From: Davidsoniella eucalypti
Lineage: Eukaryota > Ascomycota > Sordariomycetes > Microascales > Ceratocystidaceae
DNA: 64,000 nucleotides
Direction: 5' to 3'
NCBI GenBank assembly: GCA_004009845.1
Contig: RMBW01000073.1
Location: forward strand, 62,001-126,000
The position numbers and the translations under genes are program-made. Of this stretch, positions 44,101 through 54,700 are shown one piece after another. Below the pieces are notes generated by a model. It was given only the letters and a program-made list of their open reading frames with translations, was not told the origin of the DNA and ran no database searches. The stretch's first letter is position 1. Each line of letters begins with the position of its first letter.

Positions 44101-45952
44101 ACGTTTAAATCGTCGTGTACCCGGCGATTTTGCCGACTTTGTCAACTATCTTTTTGGAGACATGGCTCCGCAAAATCGCCGTGCATTTACTTCTGTGATT
44201 AAGCTGCTTGCTGACCTACTGGATGGATGTGGTAACGATTCTGATAGAGGTGCCTTGACATTGGCGTTTGCCGAGCTTTTGGTACCCCACGATGATGCTG
44301 CCGATTACATGAATCTTCTCGATCGCTTGGTCGAAGATTGTGATCGCATTTTCGATGAGTCCGGCAATGTCGGAGCTGGTGGTGCCCAGAACGCAATGCT
44401 GGCTCTGGCCAATGCCAATGGCTACTTCGAAGCAATGAACGGAGGTACGATTCGTGGAATGAAGTCACATAGTGGTTCACTTACTTCCAATACGTCATCT
44501 CTACGCCGCAAGTTTGGTTTTGATACCCTCTTACGGCAGAACAGCAAGGATTCTACGCACTCAGACAGATCCGTTTGGCGGAGCTTTAGTAAACACGGCA
44601 AGTCGGCTACTGATCTTTCGCAAAGTAATTCTACCAGTTCTAGAGGGAGTAGAACTCGCTCTGTTGACTTGTCGAATTCGGGACAAACCAGAACCCGACG
44701 CCCCGTATCTCGCGATCGGCCTCCTGTGACCGGAGCTTTCGAAGACTACTCATATGTCTCTTCGCGTCCGCCTAGCTCGCACCGCATTGAACCCCCGTCA
44801 CAGCTAGAAACGATCGGCGAGCCCACCACAATATCATCAGGGTCAACCGGCACAATAAAGAAAAGAAGAAAGAGACGCAGCTCTTTATCAGATCTCAGGA
44901 GTCTTATGGCGTCTACCTCGATCGATGATGACTCAGAAGCTAGCACTATCGAGTCTTCTGAATCGCAAGTTCAGATAACGACTTCACAGACGTCGGGAAC
45001 CATACGGCAAACGACAATAACTATCCCACCAGAGCGTTTTGCGACAGTCCGCGCACATTCACCCTCCCGAATTCCGATCAGCCCTACCTCAAATACGACT
45101 GTTATCCACCAGAGCATGATTCGGTCTCCACGGTTGAAGGAGAACATCGCCCACAGTGACTTGTTCCAACCGCCAGGTCGTTCTTCGCCTGCCCTGGTGG
45201 CACCTCTGTCACCTACCCGTACCGATTCGATGACATCCCGAGAATCTCGTGATAGCAACAGAGACGAAACTCCTCGGATAGCGCCCCGGTCTCACTTAAA
45301 GGGACTTTCGGTCTCAAATATCCCGACACTCAAGCCAAGAGGTGCCGACTCTCGACCTAACAGCCCGACACGTGTAGCGGGTCAACGGCTCCGCTTGCAA
45401 TCTCCACAGCGACTGCGCGAACGCATGCAGAGCGAGAAGCAGGCCGCTGCCGAAGTCGATGCTTCTCTGAAATCGGAGTTAACAAAGATTACGGAGGATA
45501 TGGCGCGTGTTGGAAATAGTGCGGTAGGCGGAGGTCGGCATAATACCCCAGAATTTCGTCGCCTAGCTGCTGCTGTTCGCAATATGGAGGAGCAAGTACC
45601 ATCAGCTGTAAGTGATGTTTCAGATCGATATGAAGCTTTGCTTCGGGATCTAGACAACACCCTGCGTGCCCATGAAGCCAAGGTGCACGAGATTGATGAC
45701 CTATACCAAAAGACGGCACTAGAGAACAAGGCGTTGTACGACCGGTTCAACATGGAGTTGGTTAAGATCGTTAAAGCTGTTAAGGGCAAGGGACGCGAGG
45801 ATAAGGAAGAGTTGTTGGGTATGATGACGACCCAAGGCGAGGAAGTGACTAAGTTAAAGAAGGACAATCTCAAACTCAAGAGAGAAGTTGCAAGTTTGAG
45901 AGCTGCCGTCAAGGGTCTTGACCTCCAGGTCCCTAGCCAACCTCCGGGCTAA
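41129..45952 (+). CDS. Rho guanine nucleotide exchange factor with C-terminal GAP-like half
   Basis: Exons 41129-43385 and 43452-45952 give 1585 residues; the 66-base intron splits an Ile codon, so the two long frames form one protein. After a 245-residue N-terminus, the Dbl-homology domain runs from about 248 to 465 (RMKLRELVDTEERYVKKVNE ... RSSLIEPVQRLPRYSLLIDQI). A PH-like region follows (about 480-640). Residues about 877-1050 resemble a RhoGAP fold (GRAVMNRGGVDELVVNDLYN, PGDFADFVNYLFGDMAPQNRRAF), but the arginine-finger motif (GIFR-SG type) is not visible where expected. A long Ser-rich linker leads to a C-terminal coiled coil (about 1415-1580). The DH domain should activate a Rho-family GTPase; which one is unknown. 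Confidence 0.88.
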
Positions 45953-46090
45953 AACATTATAGCATATCTGCAGGAGAGGAAACGTACATGTATCAATATA
46001 TAATAATTAGCACTAGTATTGATCTAGGATGCATTTAAGGATATCCACATCGTAGCAAGGCCATAAACATTGTGCAGAAAGAACTACGGG

Positions 46091-47062
46091 CTACACGGCA
46101 GCATTTGCTTGTTCGATCCAGCATTCGAAGAATAACGGGCCGGCTGCCACAGACCTAACTGGAGTTGTGGTATTGTCTTGTTGGGAGCCAGATGCCAAGC
46201 CGGATATCTCAGATGGGACCCATGGTTGGGGGTGCTGTTATAAGAGTCAATTAATACGGTATTACGGGTTTTTACAAGCACATGATCTGCTTACTTTGAG
46301 AGGCGCCGGAGCGACGTCTTTTATCTCAACGGCTATAGTGAATGTAGCGCCTTCACCTAGAGGTTTTAAGCCATCGGCAGCATGTGATATGCGCTGTAAA
46401 GCGCCTCGTAATTGCTCATCGACATCCACCCAGTTAAGCTGTGACGCAATGATATCTTCTTCAGTTGCAGCATCTTGGGCAGTAGGATCTGATGGGTCGC
46501 CAGGATTCAAACCATTTTCTGCAACAGTTGGGTTTGCATTAGAAGTATCGTTGGGTGCAGGCGAAGCGACGGGGAAGATGGGAAACATGCTAGTATTGAA
46601 GACCCAACGTTCAGCAACGGGTGGTGTTATCGGAGAGCCGGGGTTCGGTTTATTATGGGTGGACGACTTTAGGATAGACTTTCTAGGCATAGAAGTTGGG
46701 CCACTAGTGGCATTTGGAGCGGTAGAAGCCGCTTTAGTAGTGGTAGTGACTGTGATAGTCGGCTTTGGTTGTGGAGGCGGAGAATATATCACGAGCACTA
46801 CTCGTTGAACGGAGCCTACACGGATCTGGTCTTTGATGGCATCTACGGCAGATCGGACCCACGAGATCACGGATGGATGCCGAGATTGATAAACGATGGC
46901 TCCAAAGGCCCGCGCCGCTAGGAATGTGCGCCGTGGATAGAGGCCGCGATGATAGAGAAGGGTGTGTATGGCAATTGTTAAGAAGTCCGACCATGCAGAG
47001 AGTAGAGCATTAGCCACAGGGAGGCTTATTGGAACGCCGTCTTCTTCTTGGTATCTGTCCAT
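46091..47062 (-). CDS. REV7: Rev7/Mad2B HORMA-domain protein
   Basis: Exons 47062-46295 and 46234-46091 give 303 residues; the 60-base intron is in phase 0. The N-terminus shows the HORMA signature of Rev7: VANALLSAWSDFLTIAIHTLLYHRGLYP, FGAIVYQSRHPSV and VRSAVDAIKDQIRVGSVQRVVLVIYS. A long Thr/Ser/Pro insertion follows, then the core resumes at ERWVFNTSMFPI and at LRGALQRISHAADGLKPL. The C-terminal exon carries PWVPSE and the safety-belt part. Rev7 is the accessory subunit of DNA polymerase zeta and binds Rev3 and Rev1 in translesion synthesis. Upstream in-frame codons lack an ATG that fits better than 47062. It converges on the RhoGEF gene with 138 bases between stops. Confidence 0.85.
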
Positions 47063-47600
47063 TGTCTTAGTACTCTGTCTTGTCTTTATTGTTTTGGGGG
47101 TTTTGGTTCTGGATCTACCGGTTAACCCCAAAGTGCTTGATATCAGGATAGTTAGTTGCTTGAACGCGCAAGGCGCGGGATTGGCAGAACCCCGCTAAAA
47201 CACCAGATGCACACGATGTCACGTGGCAAAGATAGCAATGCTAAAGTGGCAGCCCCACCTGACTGGCAGCTGGTTGTTATTGGTAAGCTTTGGGGTTCTT
47301 CGGTAGGCAACCTTTGTAGGCCATGACGACATTTACGGTCCTTGATTCTGTACATGCACACCATTTTAGCAGATTTTATTGTAGTCAAACTTCGTTGAGA
47401 ACTTGTCTTTTCTTTCTAGGACTATCAACTCATCTTTTACATTGAATTCAATTTGCATCAGCTCTCGCACTAAAGTGACAAAGCCACTTGTTTTGCTTGC
47501 ACAGCTCTTCCATCAGGCTACAATAACCTTGAGATCAAAGTATCAGCCAAAATCAATATTTTTCTCATTAGACAGCCTCAACACTCTAAAAGTCATCAAC
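47063..47600. promoter_or_regulatory. shared promoter of the divergent Rev7 and PI31 genes
   Basis: 538 bases separate the two start codons. It contains CACGTGGCAAA at 47220-47230. This joins an E-box core (CACGTG) to GTGGCAAA, an 8-of-9 match to the proteasome-associated control element (GGTGGCAAA), the Rpn4 site of yeast proteasome genes. No separate gene is seen. Confidence 0.35.
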
Positions 47601-49314
47601 ATGGCCGCCAATCATATAGCTCGTCGCAGTCTTGTTTTACAAGCCATGGCGGAGGCTCTGCCAACGCATGTCAAGGACGATACAACATCAGATCTAAGTT
47701 CATCGTATGAGGTCGTCGGGCTACTCGTACACGCTTTCTTCGCCACGCTCGGATTCCAACTCGTGGGTTTTGATGAGGACAAAAAGAACGGTAAGACTAT
47801 CAAAATTGCTTATTCACACAGGGCTTGGTACTAACTAGACTCTTCATTACAGAGGCAGAGTGCACGTCTCTTGCCCCGCGGCTATCTCCAAAATGGAATG
47901 CTTCCTTTGGCTCGCACACGTTTGTGTATAAATGCAAGGAGAGTGCAGCAAACTTCATCGTACGGGTAGATCGTATGGGTTCGAAGCTGGAGATCCGCGG
48001 TCTAGGTGTTGGCGATGAAACTGTATACCGAGTCGAAGCGGGTGCAGCAAAAGATATTGTCCGCAATGCTAGTCTACCATTCCGCATGGAGATCGACGCC
48101 GATAGCGAACAGAAAAGTCGTGGCTATCTTGTAGATAAGCTACAGGGGTTATTTGTGTCTGACGCGGCGCTTGATGGTAAGTAACCTAACAACACTTGAT
48201 GAGAGAAGGGTATTGTTTCACATGTGTTTGTCCCGGGGCACAGTCATTTCTACCACAGCGCTTCATATTACGTAATACTTGCCCTTAGAGTCAGTAGCCA
48301 CTCGCTTGGTGATTCTAAAGTTTTATAGTACTGCTGTAAATACCTATCAAGAATCACTAAGCAATGCTTCATGGCAAAATGGTACTGTTTTACCCCGGTT
48401 ACCCTTCTATGTGGTAGTCTACAGGGTGAAATGGGTAGTCAGAGCCAGCGCTCGGTCGGCTAAATATGCATGTTTGCTTTTAGTTGTGTGGCAACCCGTG
48501 TGCTTGAGTTTTATAAGACTAGGCGGCAATTTGACGTGGAGATGTGTCCCAGGGATATATGGATTAAGAGGTGAAACCTCTCTTCTTGGTGAACATGACG
48601 TACTAACTCTGAAACCTACTCAACCCAGACCTTCTCGATAAGTTACAACGAGATATTGTACAAAACCTGACCTCGAAGCCACATGGTGGCAACGACGACG
48701 AACTTCGGCCAATTACCGCAGAAAGACCTCTAGCCGACGCAATTCTGCCACAAGAACCACAAGCCCCGTTTGCACCTATCGAGCCACCAGCACGGCCTAA
48801 CCCATATCCAGCGCCAGATGTCTTGGATCAGCCGCGTAACGTTCCTCAACCCGTACCAGCTGGTGAACCAGCACCACCAGGTTTCGATGACGAGCACGAG
48901 ATTCAGGGTCCTCTAAAGCCTTTGGCCCAGCAGGGGGGAAGTGGTCTAAGAAGTGGACTTGGTGGGGCTGTGGGCGGTATAGGACTAGGTCATGACGACT
49001 TACATGCCCCCGGGTTGGGCCCACGCGACCCACTAGGACAGTCATTTGTCCCCGGTGGCATGTCTAGGCAAGGAAGACAGAGCGGGCCCCGTGGCATGTA
49101 CCCAACACTTGATGAGCTCGTTTATCCAGGCCAAAGTGATGAATTTGGTGGGTCAGGTAACGATGGGTTGTTCAACCCTCAGGCGCCCCCAGGTGCACGA
49201 TGGGATCCTACAGGACCTGGTGGACGTCCGGGACGCAACAACAGAAGCTTTGGTGGTGGCAACAATGGCGGGTTTGGTGGTGGTTTTGGGGGCTTCGGAA
49301 ATGGGATTATTTGA
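47601..49314 (+). CDS. PI31-type proteasome regulator
   Basis: Exons 47601-47790, 47853-48176 and 48629-49314 give 399 residues. Phases match at both introns; intron 2 is long (452 bases) and carries an unrelated 120-codon open frame. The N-terminal half fits the PI31 FP domain (LLVHAFFATLGFQLVGFDED, then SFGSHTFVYKCKESAANFIV). The second half is Pro/Gly-rich with the characteristic motifs HDDLHAPGLGPRDPL, GPRGMYPTLDELVYPG and PPGARWDP, and ends in a run of FGGG repeats. PI31 (PSMF1; Fub1 in yeast) binds the 20S proteasome through this flexible C-terminus and modulates its activity and assembly. Its neighbour Rev7 shares the promoter region. Confidence 0.9.
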
Positions 49315-49759
49315 AACATAAGAGTCACGAATTCACGGGAAGCTAAGATTGAAGTTGTAGCATGTGTAATAATATAATAACATGTTATTTACAGAGTGTG
49401 TAAATTGAGAAGATATAACCGAACTAAAGTGGGGGAAAAAATAGCAAAGCGACATGATGCTTCTATATCTTACACAGCGAGACTAGCATAATGCGCTGGA
49501 TGATGTATGAATGAACAGGTGTATGGTATACAAAGACATGAAAAGGGTTAAAGGTAGTATATACATGAAATAGAAAGAGACACATCTGCCTGACCCAAAG
49601 CAGAGCAGAAGTAGAACAAAAGAAACGAACAGATGTAACGAAGCCCGCTAACAGTTAACGTGCCGGGTGTGAGGTAGTAATGATGAGTATATGCAAATAT
49701 CAAGTCAAACAAAAGGAAGCAAACAAAAGGGAAAAAAAGGACAGGGACAAAGTAGGCGG
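49315..49759. other. convergent intergenic region
   Basis: An A-rich spacer between the 3' ends of the PI31 and MFS transporter genes. Nothing else is seen. Confidence 0.6.
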
Positions 49760-51720
49760 CTAGCGCTTCTCGTCAGAAGTCTCGGTTCCACTAGTGAGTG
49801 ACTCCTGAGCACGGTCATGATCGCGGATAAAGAATGCCAAGAAGACGATGCAGACTAAAACACCGATGGAGGCCAACACGATGCCCAGGTATAGGGCAGC
49901 GCGGTAGCCACGTAACAAGTCCTCTTTAGTGGTGCCTTCGTGGCTAGCATGGACCTCAACTGAACCAGCGAAGCCCACGCCCAGTGAGATACCGTAGTTG
50001 ACAACGGTATTGACCAGGCTAGCGGCAACACCCTGGTTCTTGCGTGACACGGAGTTGGACATAATCAGCGTAGAGGCGGGGAAGGACATGTCCATTCCAA
50101 AGGGAATGACCATGACAGAGATGAAGACTTGACCCCAGTAGGTCTGGTGGACGGGCACGGTGGCAGTCAGGACATCACCGACCAGGAAGGACATAAGTGC
50201 AATCAACATGACCAGCGGAGGTGGGACGCCAAGGGGACCGAGGAACCAGCCGGTAGTGATGGAGGCCAGAATACCCAGGGGTACTAGAGGAATCATCCAG
50301 ATGGCGGTGGTCAGAGGAGACAGGTGACGTAGCTCCTCGAGAATTTGGATAAGATACATACTCCAGATACCAAATGTAGCCCAGCCAAGCATCAGACTTC
50401 CCAGAACGAAGCCGACGTTACGGTTCATAATCTCCATTGGGATTAGTGGCGCAATAGCTACCTTCATCTCAAAGTACATGAAGCCGATGAACATGCCAAG
50501 TCCTAGTATCATTGGAATCAAAACCTCAGCTGAGCCCCAGCCAACAGTTGGCGCCTGGTTCAGAGCAAAGTTGAAGAGCACCAGCGATGTAATGCCAGTG
50601 ACGGCGCCCACCAGGTCCAGATCGGTGACACTCGACTTTAGCGTGATGACGGTGGTCACGTGGTCGCGAGGAAGCACGTAGACAGCCATGATGGTAAGCA
50701 CGGTCAACACGATGGCCATGCTGTAGTAGGACCACTCCCAGCTAGCATATTCGTCGAAAAGACCGGCGAAAATGGCGCTGATGATGGCACCGCAGGGCGC
50801 TGAAGCACCGAATAATGAGAAGGCCATGGCCTTGCGTGGGCCAGGTGGGTAGGCGGAACCGAGAAGCGCTAGAGCGTTTGGCAGGGAGAAGGCCGGGCCC
50901 ATGCCCTGCATGACTCGCGAGAAGACAAAGAGAATGAAGCTGGAGTGAGACGAGAAACCGCAGATGGCCGTCCACAGGGCAAACCAGGCCAGGCCGTAGA
51001 TAACGGTACGTGCGTGGCCGAATATATCACCGACACGACCGGAAACGATGATGAAGGTACCGACGGTTAGCGAGTAGCCAGCCACAAGCCAAGCGAGGTC
51101 ACCAGGACTGCTGACGCCAAAGTGGTTGCCAATAACACGCAGTTGGATAAGAGTGTTCATCAAGCCGGCCTCTATAAAGACGGTATTAGCATTCTACGTT
51201 TCTATGGAACTGGCATGTTTCATCCGCACAACATGTTTAAAGAGCAAGGAAACTTACGAGTACAGAATTGCGTCATGCATGCAACTAGGACAAACATGAA
51301 TTGGCGCGGCTTTGACATTTGGTCGATGAGCCATGCAGAATCATCGGTAGCGGGAGCCTGGGCGTTTTCCTCGTCGGAATCATAAGCGCCTCCACGGCCA
51401 GTGGTGCTAGTAGGCGAGAACTTTACCGCGCGGACACTCACGCGCTTATCGTCCAAGTCGACTTTGATATCGTCTGCTGGCCGGCCAAGAGAGCGGCTCT
51501 CGTAGTATGGATCACCCTGGAGAGTAGACACGAAAGCGGCAGCCGGCGCGGTAGAGACTCTGGAGTTGGCATTGGCCATGCTTGCTGTTGCTACGGCAAG
51601 TGGATGGCGGTTCTGATCTTGCACATTGATAACGATGTTGGGCATGTTCTCGGGAGTGATTGCGGCGCCGCCCTCGGGCTGATCAATGGTGATCTGGATG
51701 TTGATTGTTTGCGGAGCCAT
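49760..51720 (-). CDS. major facilitator superfamily transporter, DHA2 (Atr1-like)
   Basis: Exons 51720-51258 and 51171-49760 give 624 residues; the 86-base intron joins FCTR-type sequence to QAGLMNTLIQL, restoring the first membrane segment. The first 140 residues are hydrophilic and probably cytosolic. The transporter core contains motif A in loop 2-3 (GRVGDIFGHART, about 199-210), a GMGPAFSLPNAL segment and the antiporter-like GASAPCGAIISAIFAG motif. The number of hydrophobic stretches (about 13-14) fits the DHA2 drug:H+ antiporter group. The closest relatives I can name are yeast Atr1-type exporters (aminotriazole, boron). The substrate is not readable from sequence. There is no neighbouring biosynthetic gene to suggest one. 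Confidence 0.88.
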
Positions 51721-54700
51721 GGTGGGCAAAACAAGATATGGCGGTTTTGATGTGGCGATATAGAGTTCGCTGGTGAGGCGACTATATTGTGAGAAAAGCC
51801 ACAGGCTCTTCTGGAAAGCAGTTATACAGACAGATATCGAAGTAGTAGCCAAGATATAACCTGAACAAGTCGAAAGGTTGTGTCGACGTTGTAAGGTGTG
51901 TTGTATAGTACGCGACGCGCTGCTTAGGGTTAGCTCCGTAGAAGAGGACTGACTACAAGAGACTCGGAAGTGTATGACGGTGCTAGACCGAAATGAAGTA
52001 AAAAGAAGCAGCACAATAAGAATATAAGAAGAGAAATGTCAAGAAAGAAACAGGACAAGTTCAAAACAGAAATGAAGGCGAGCAAGCTCGGCTGAAAATA
52101 AAACAAACCAACAAAGAAAAGAAAAGGATGGTAAAACTACTAGATCAATAGAGTGTATCCTGAAGTAGAAGGAGGGAGGAAGACGAAAAGTTAAGAAGAA
52201 AAAGAAAGCGGAGCCTGGCGCCGAGTTATAAGTTGTGGGAAAGCAACAGATTGGGTAGTTGCCGAACTAATAGCAACGAACGGAGAAGAAACAGAGCGAT
52301 TACCGTTTTGGGCCACGCCGGGGGTAGGGTTTGGTTCAGGATGTTCCAGTTTAGCTCGTAAGTTGACACTCTTGTTTTTTTTGTTCACTTATCTGGTGCT
52401 TGATATTTTTTCTTGTGTTATAGCTTGTTTGAGCAAAGGCAAGGGTTCTCAATGAATGCCTGTGAAGATGTGTTCTATTTTATCTTACAAGATCGGCAGG
52501 ATCCAAGGGGGTCGTGAAGAGCAGATGGAAAAATATAAAGATAGAAGGCGGAAATGGAGTTTTAAGTAAAATCAGAATACCAAGACTTTATTGTCTCGAT
52601 CTTGGTCAGATCAAGTTCGAGCCAAGACAGGATATCAGAGGAATATCGCAGGGATTTATTTCTTTAGATTTCTCGAGGGCTCAACTTGTTAAAGATTCTG
52701 CCGGTAGGGGCGGAGGACACGAAAGTGATTTCAGAGAAACTAAATAAGCTAATATACCGAGTAGGTAACAGTTTCCCGGATTCTAGGCGGGATGGTGGAC
52801 ACCCTCCTTATATTGACAATTCAAACCTAGCCCAAACGCCAAACACATTCCTTCCAGCCGGGATACTGACTGCAAAATGGAGCAGCAGAGCACTCTTATT
52901 CGTCATAGCATAGAGATTCTTTCTTGCTCTCATTCGCAGCGGTCAACAAACGGACCGGTCCAGTTTGTGGATGTGTAGCTTGTGACCCAAGCAGGCCTAC
53001 AATATTGGTTGGTTTTCTTGTTTCTTTTCTCCGTGTGTCTGCAGAAAACAACGGCCAATCCTATTGCCGATATTGCTGCGCGAAGAAATGCTTACAAGTT
53101 GCTTAATCAGAGTCGTTTCGTAGGCGTCTCCCGAAGTCTGTACTTGGTTATAAATGTGTGAGTATATCTGCGTACGTGACCGAGCCGAGCCAAGGGAGGG
53201 CAAGACGGAGAGTTTATGGACTCTTGTTGTCAGCGTGTATTGGCTCCGACAATATCTAAGGATTCGTAAGTCATGATAACAGTGATTTCATCAGCACGCC
53301 GTTCCCCTCTGCTTGGTCATTCTAGGCTATCTTTAGTGAGCAAATAGTAAAAGTAATAGTAGCACCGATCGATGATGAATCAAGGCTGAGTAAGTCTGAG
53401 GCTGCTGGTCCACGCTTGCAGATTTGCCGCGTAACAAGATGTGTATCTTATTCTTCCTGTGTTTGTATACCATGACCATGACTCTACATGTGTAATGTTT
53501 CCCAAGGTCTAGCTCTGAAGTGTGTTGTGTGAATTCGACGCTGACAACTTTTGTTTTTTCGTTATCCCTTTTCCAGGGATTATAGAGAAAAGGGAAAAAG
53601 AAAAAAAAGAAGAAAAAAGACGAGAAAATCCCTCCCTTGACAGACTTCACGGACCTGCTTTGTTGGCAGCTAAGCCTAAAGAGACAGCAAAAGGCAATGT
53701 TTGCTGTGTCCAATTTAACGCCGTCTAGTTTAGTTTCTGTTTTTCGTGTTGCCTTTTTCGATCGAGTAGACTTTATTGTACAAAGCCAGCAAATATGTCA
53801 CTTTCTTGGTTGTCGTCATGCAGGGGCACAGTAGCAACGCCGTAGCGAATAAAGTGTTGCAGTTGACGAAAAGCCTTGGGACGCCACATACGCCACATAT
53901 CTTTACAGTTCTATCCCAATCTAGACACTAAGAACAGCAGACCATTGTCTAGCTGTTCCACCGAAGAGAACTCTGTCGATATCTGGCGGTATATCAACGT
54001 CGCCTATTCGGGTTTCGCGTCTTGCTAGGCAGGCAAAGCACAATAATGAGTAATGAATACCCCTCCTCGTCCATGTATTGTAGCACAGCTACTGACTTGA
54101 TTCCTAATGGCTTTCTAAGAGGCTTCCTTGCTAGCGGTACCTGTTCCGCTTTCGGTGGTCATGGCCTAACAGGAAAGATAGCAGACGATCTTTGAATTAC
54201 TAACTGATTTAGTGTTCATGTCCACTTCTCGGGACTCTTTTTCAGAAACTCGCACTTTCGCGCTTATAAATGTTTTTTTTTTCTTTCTTTATAATTCTTT
54301 AGATTGTCTTGGCATGTGAGCTAAGTATTAGTCTATCACATTGGTTGTTAAGGGGCTGAGAAGGGATACATATTGCTACTATTCTTTCTATTCTGCGGCT
54401 CTGTTAAACTAAATACCACCGTCTCTTCGCCTGCAGGTTGTTTTTTTGGCGGTATGCTAGACAGCAAACGTAAGCAAGATCTACAGCTAAATCTGCAAAT
54501 CGGCGCGGTTAACAATGCTTACTTTTGGGCTGGTCCAAAGACATTGTATGCCGTGTCTTGGTAAGAACCATGTCAGCGATTTCTCATACAAAATGACATA
54601 ATTGTATATCTTGGATTGTACTCTTTCTTTCTGTACCAGACAAAGCAAAGGAAAAAAACAGACGAACAGAAGAAAATAGCGCAGATCTGCAGCAAGCCAA

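Noticed and set aside
46084..46281. Separate small minus-strand frame at the Rev7 3' end
   Set aside because: The same bases are explained better as the last Rev7 exon in another frame, joined by a good GTAAGC...AACAG intron.
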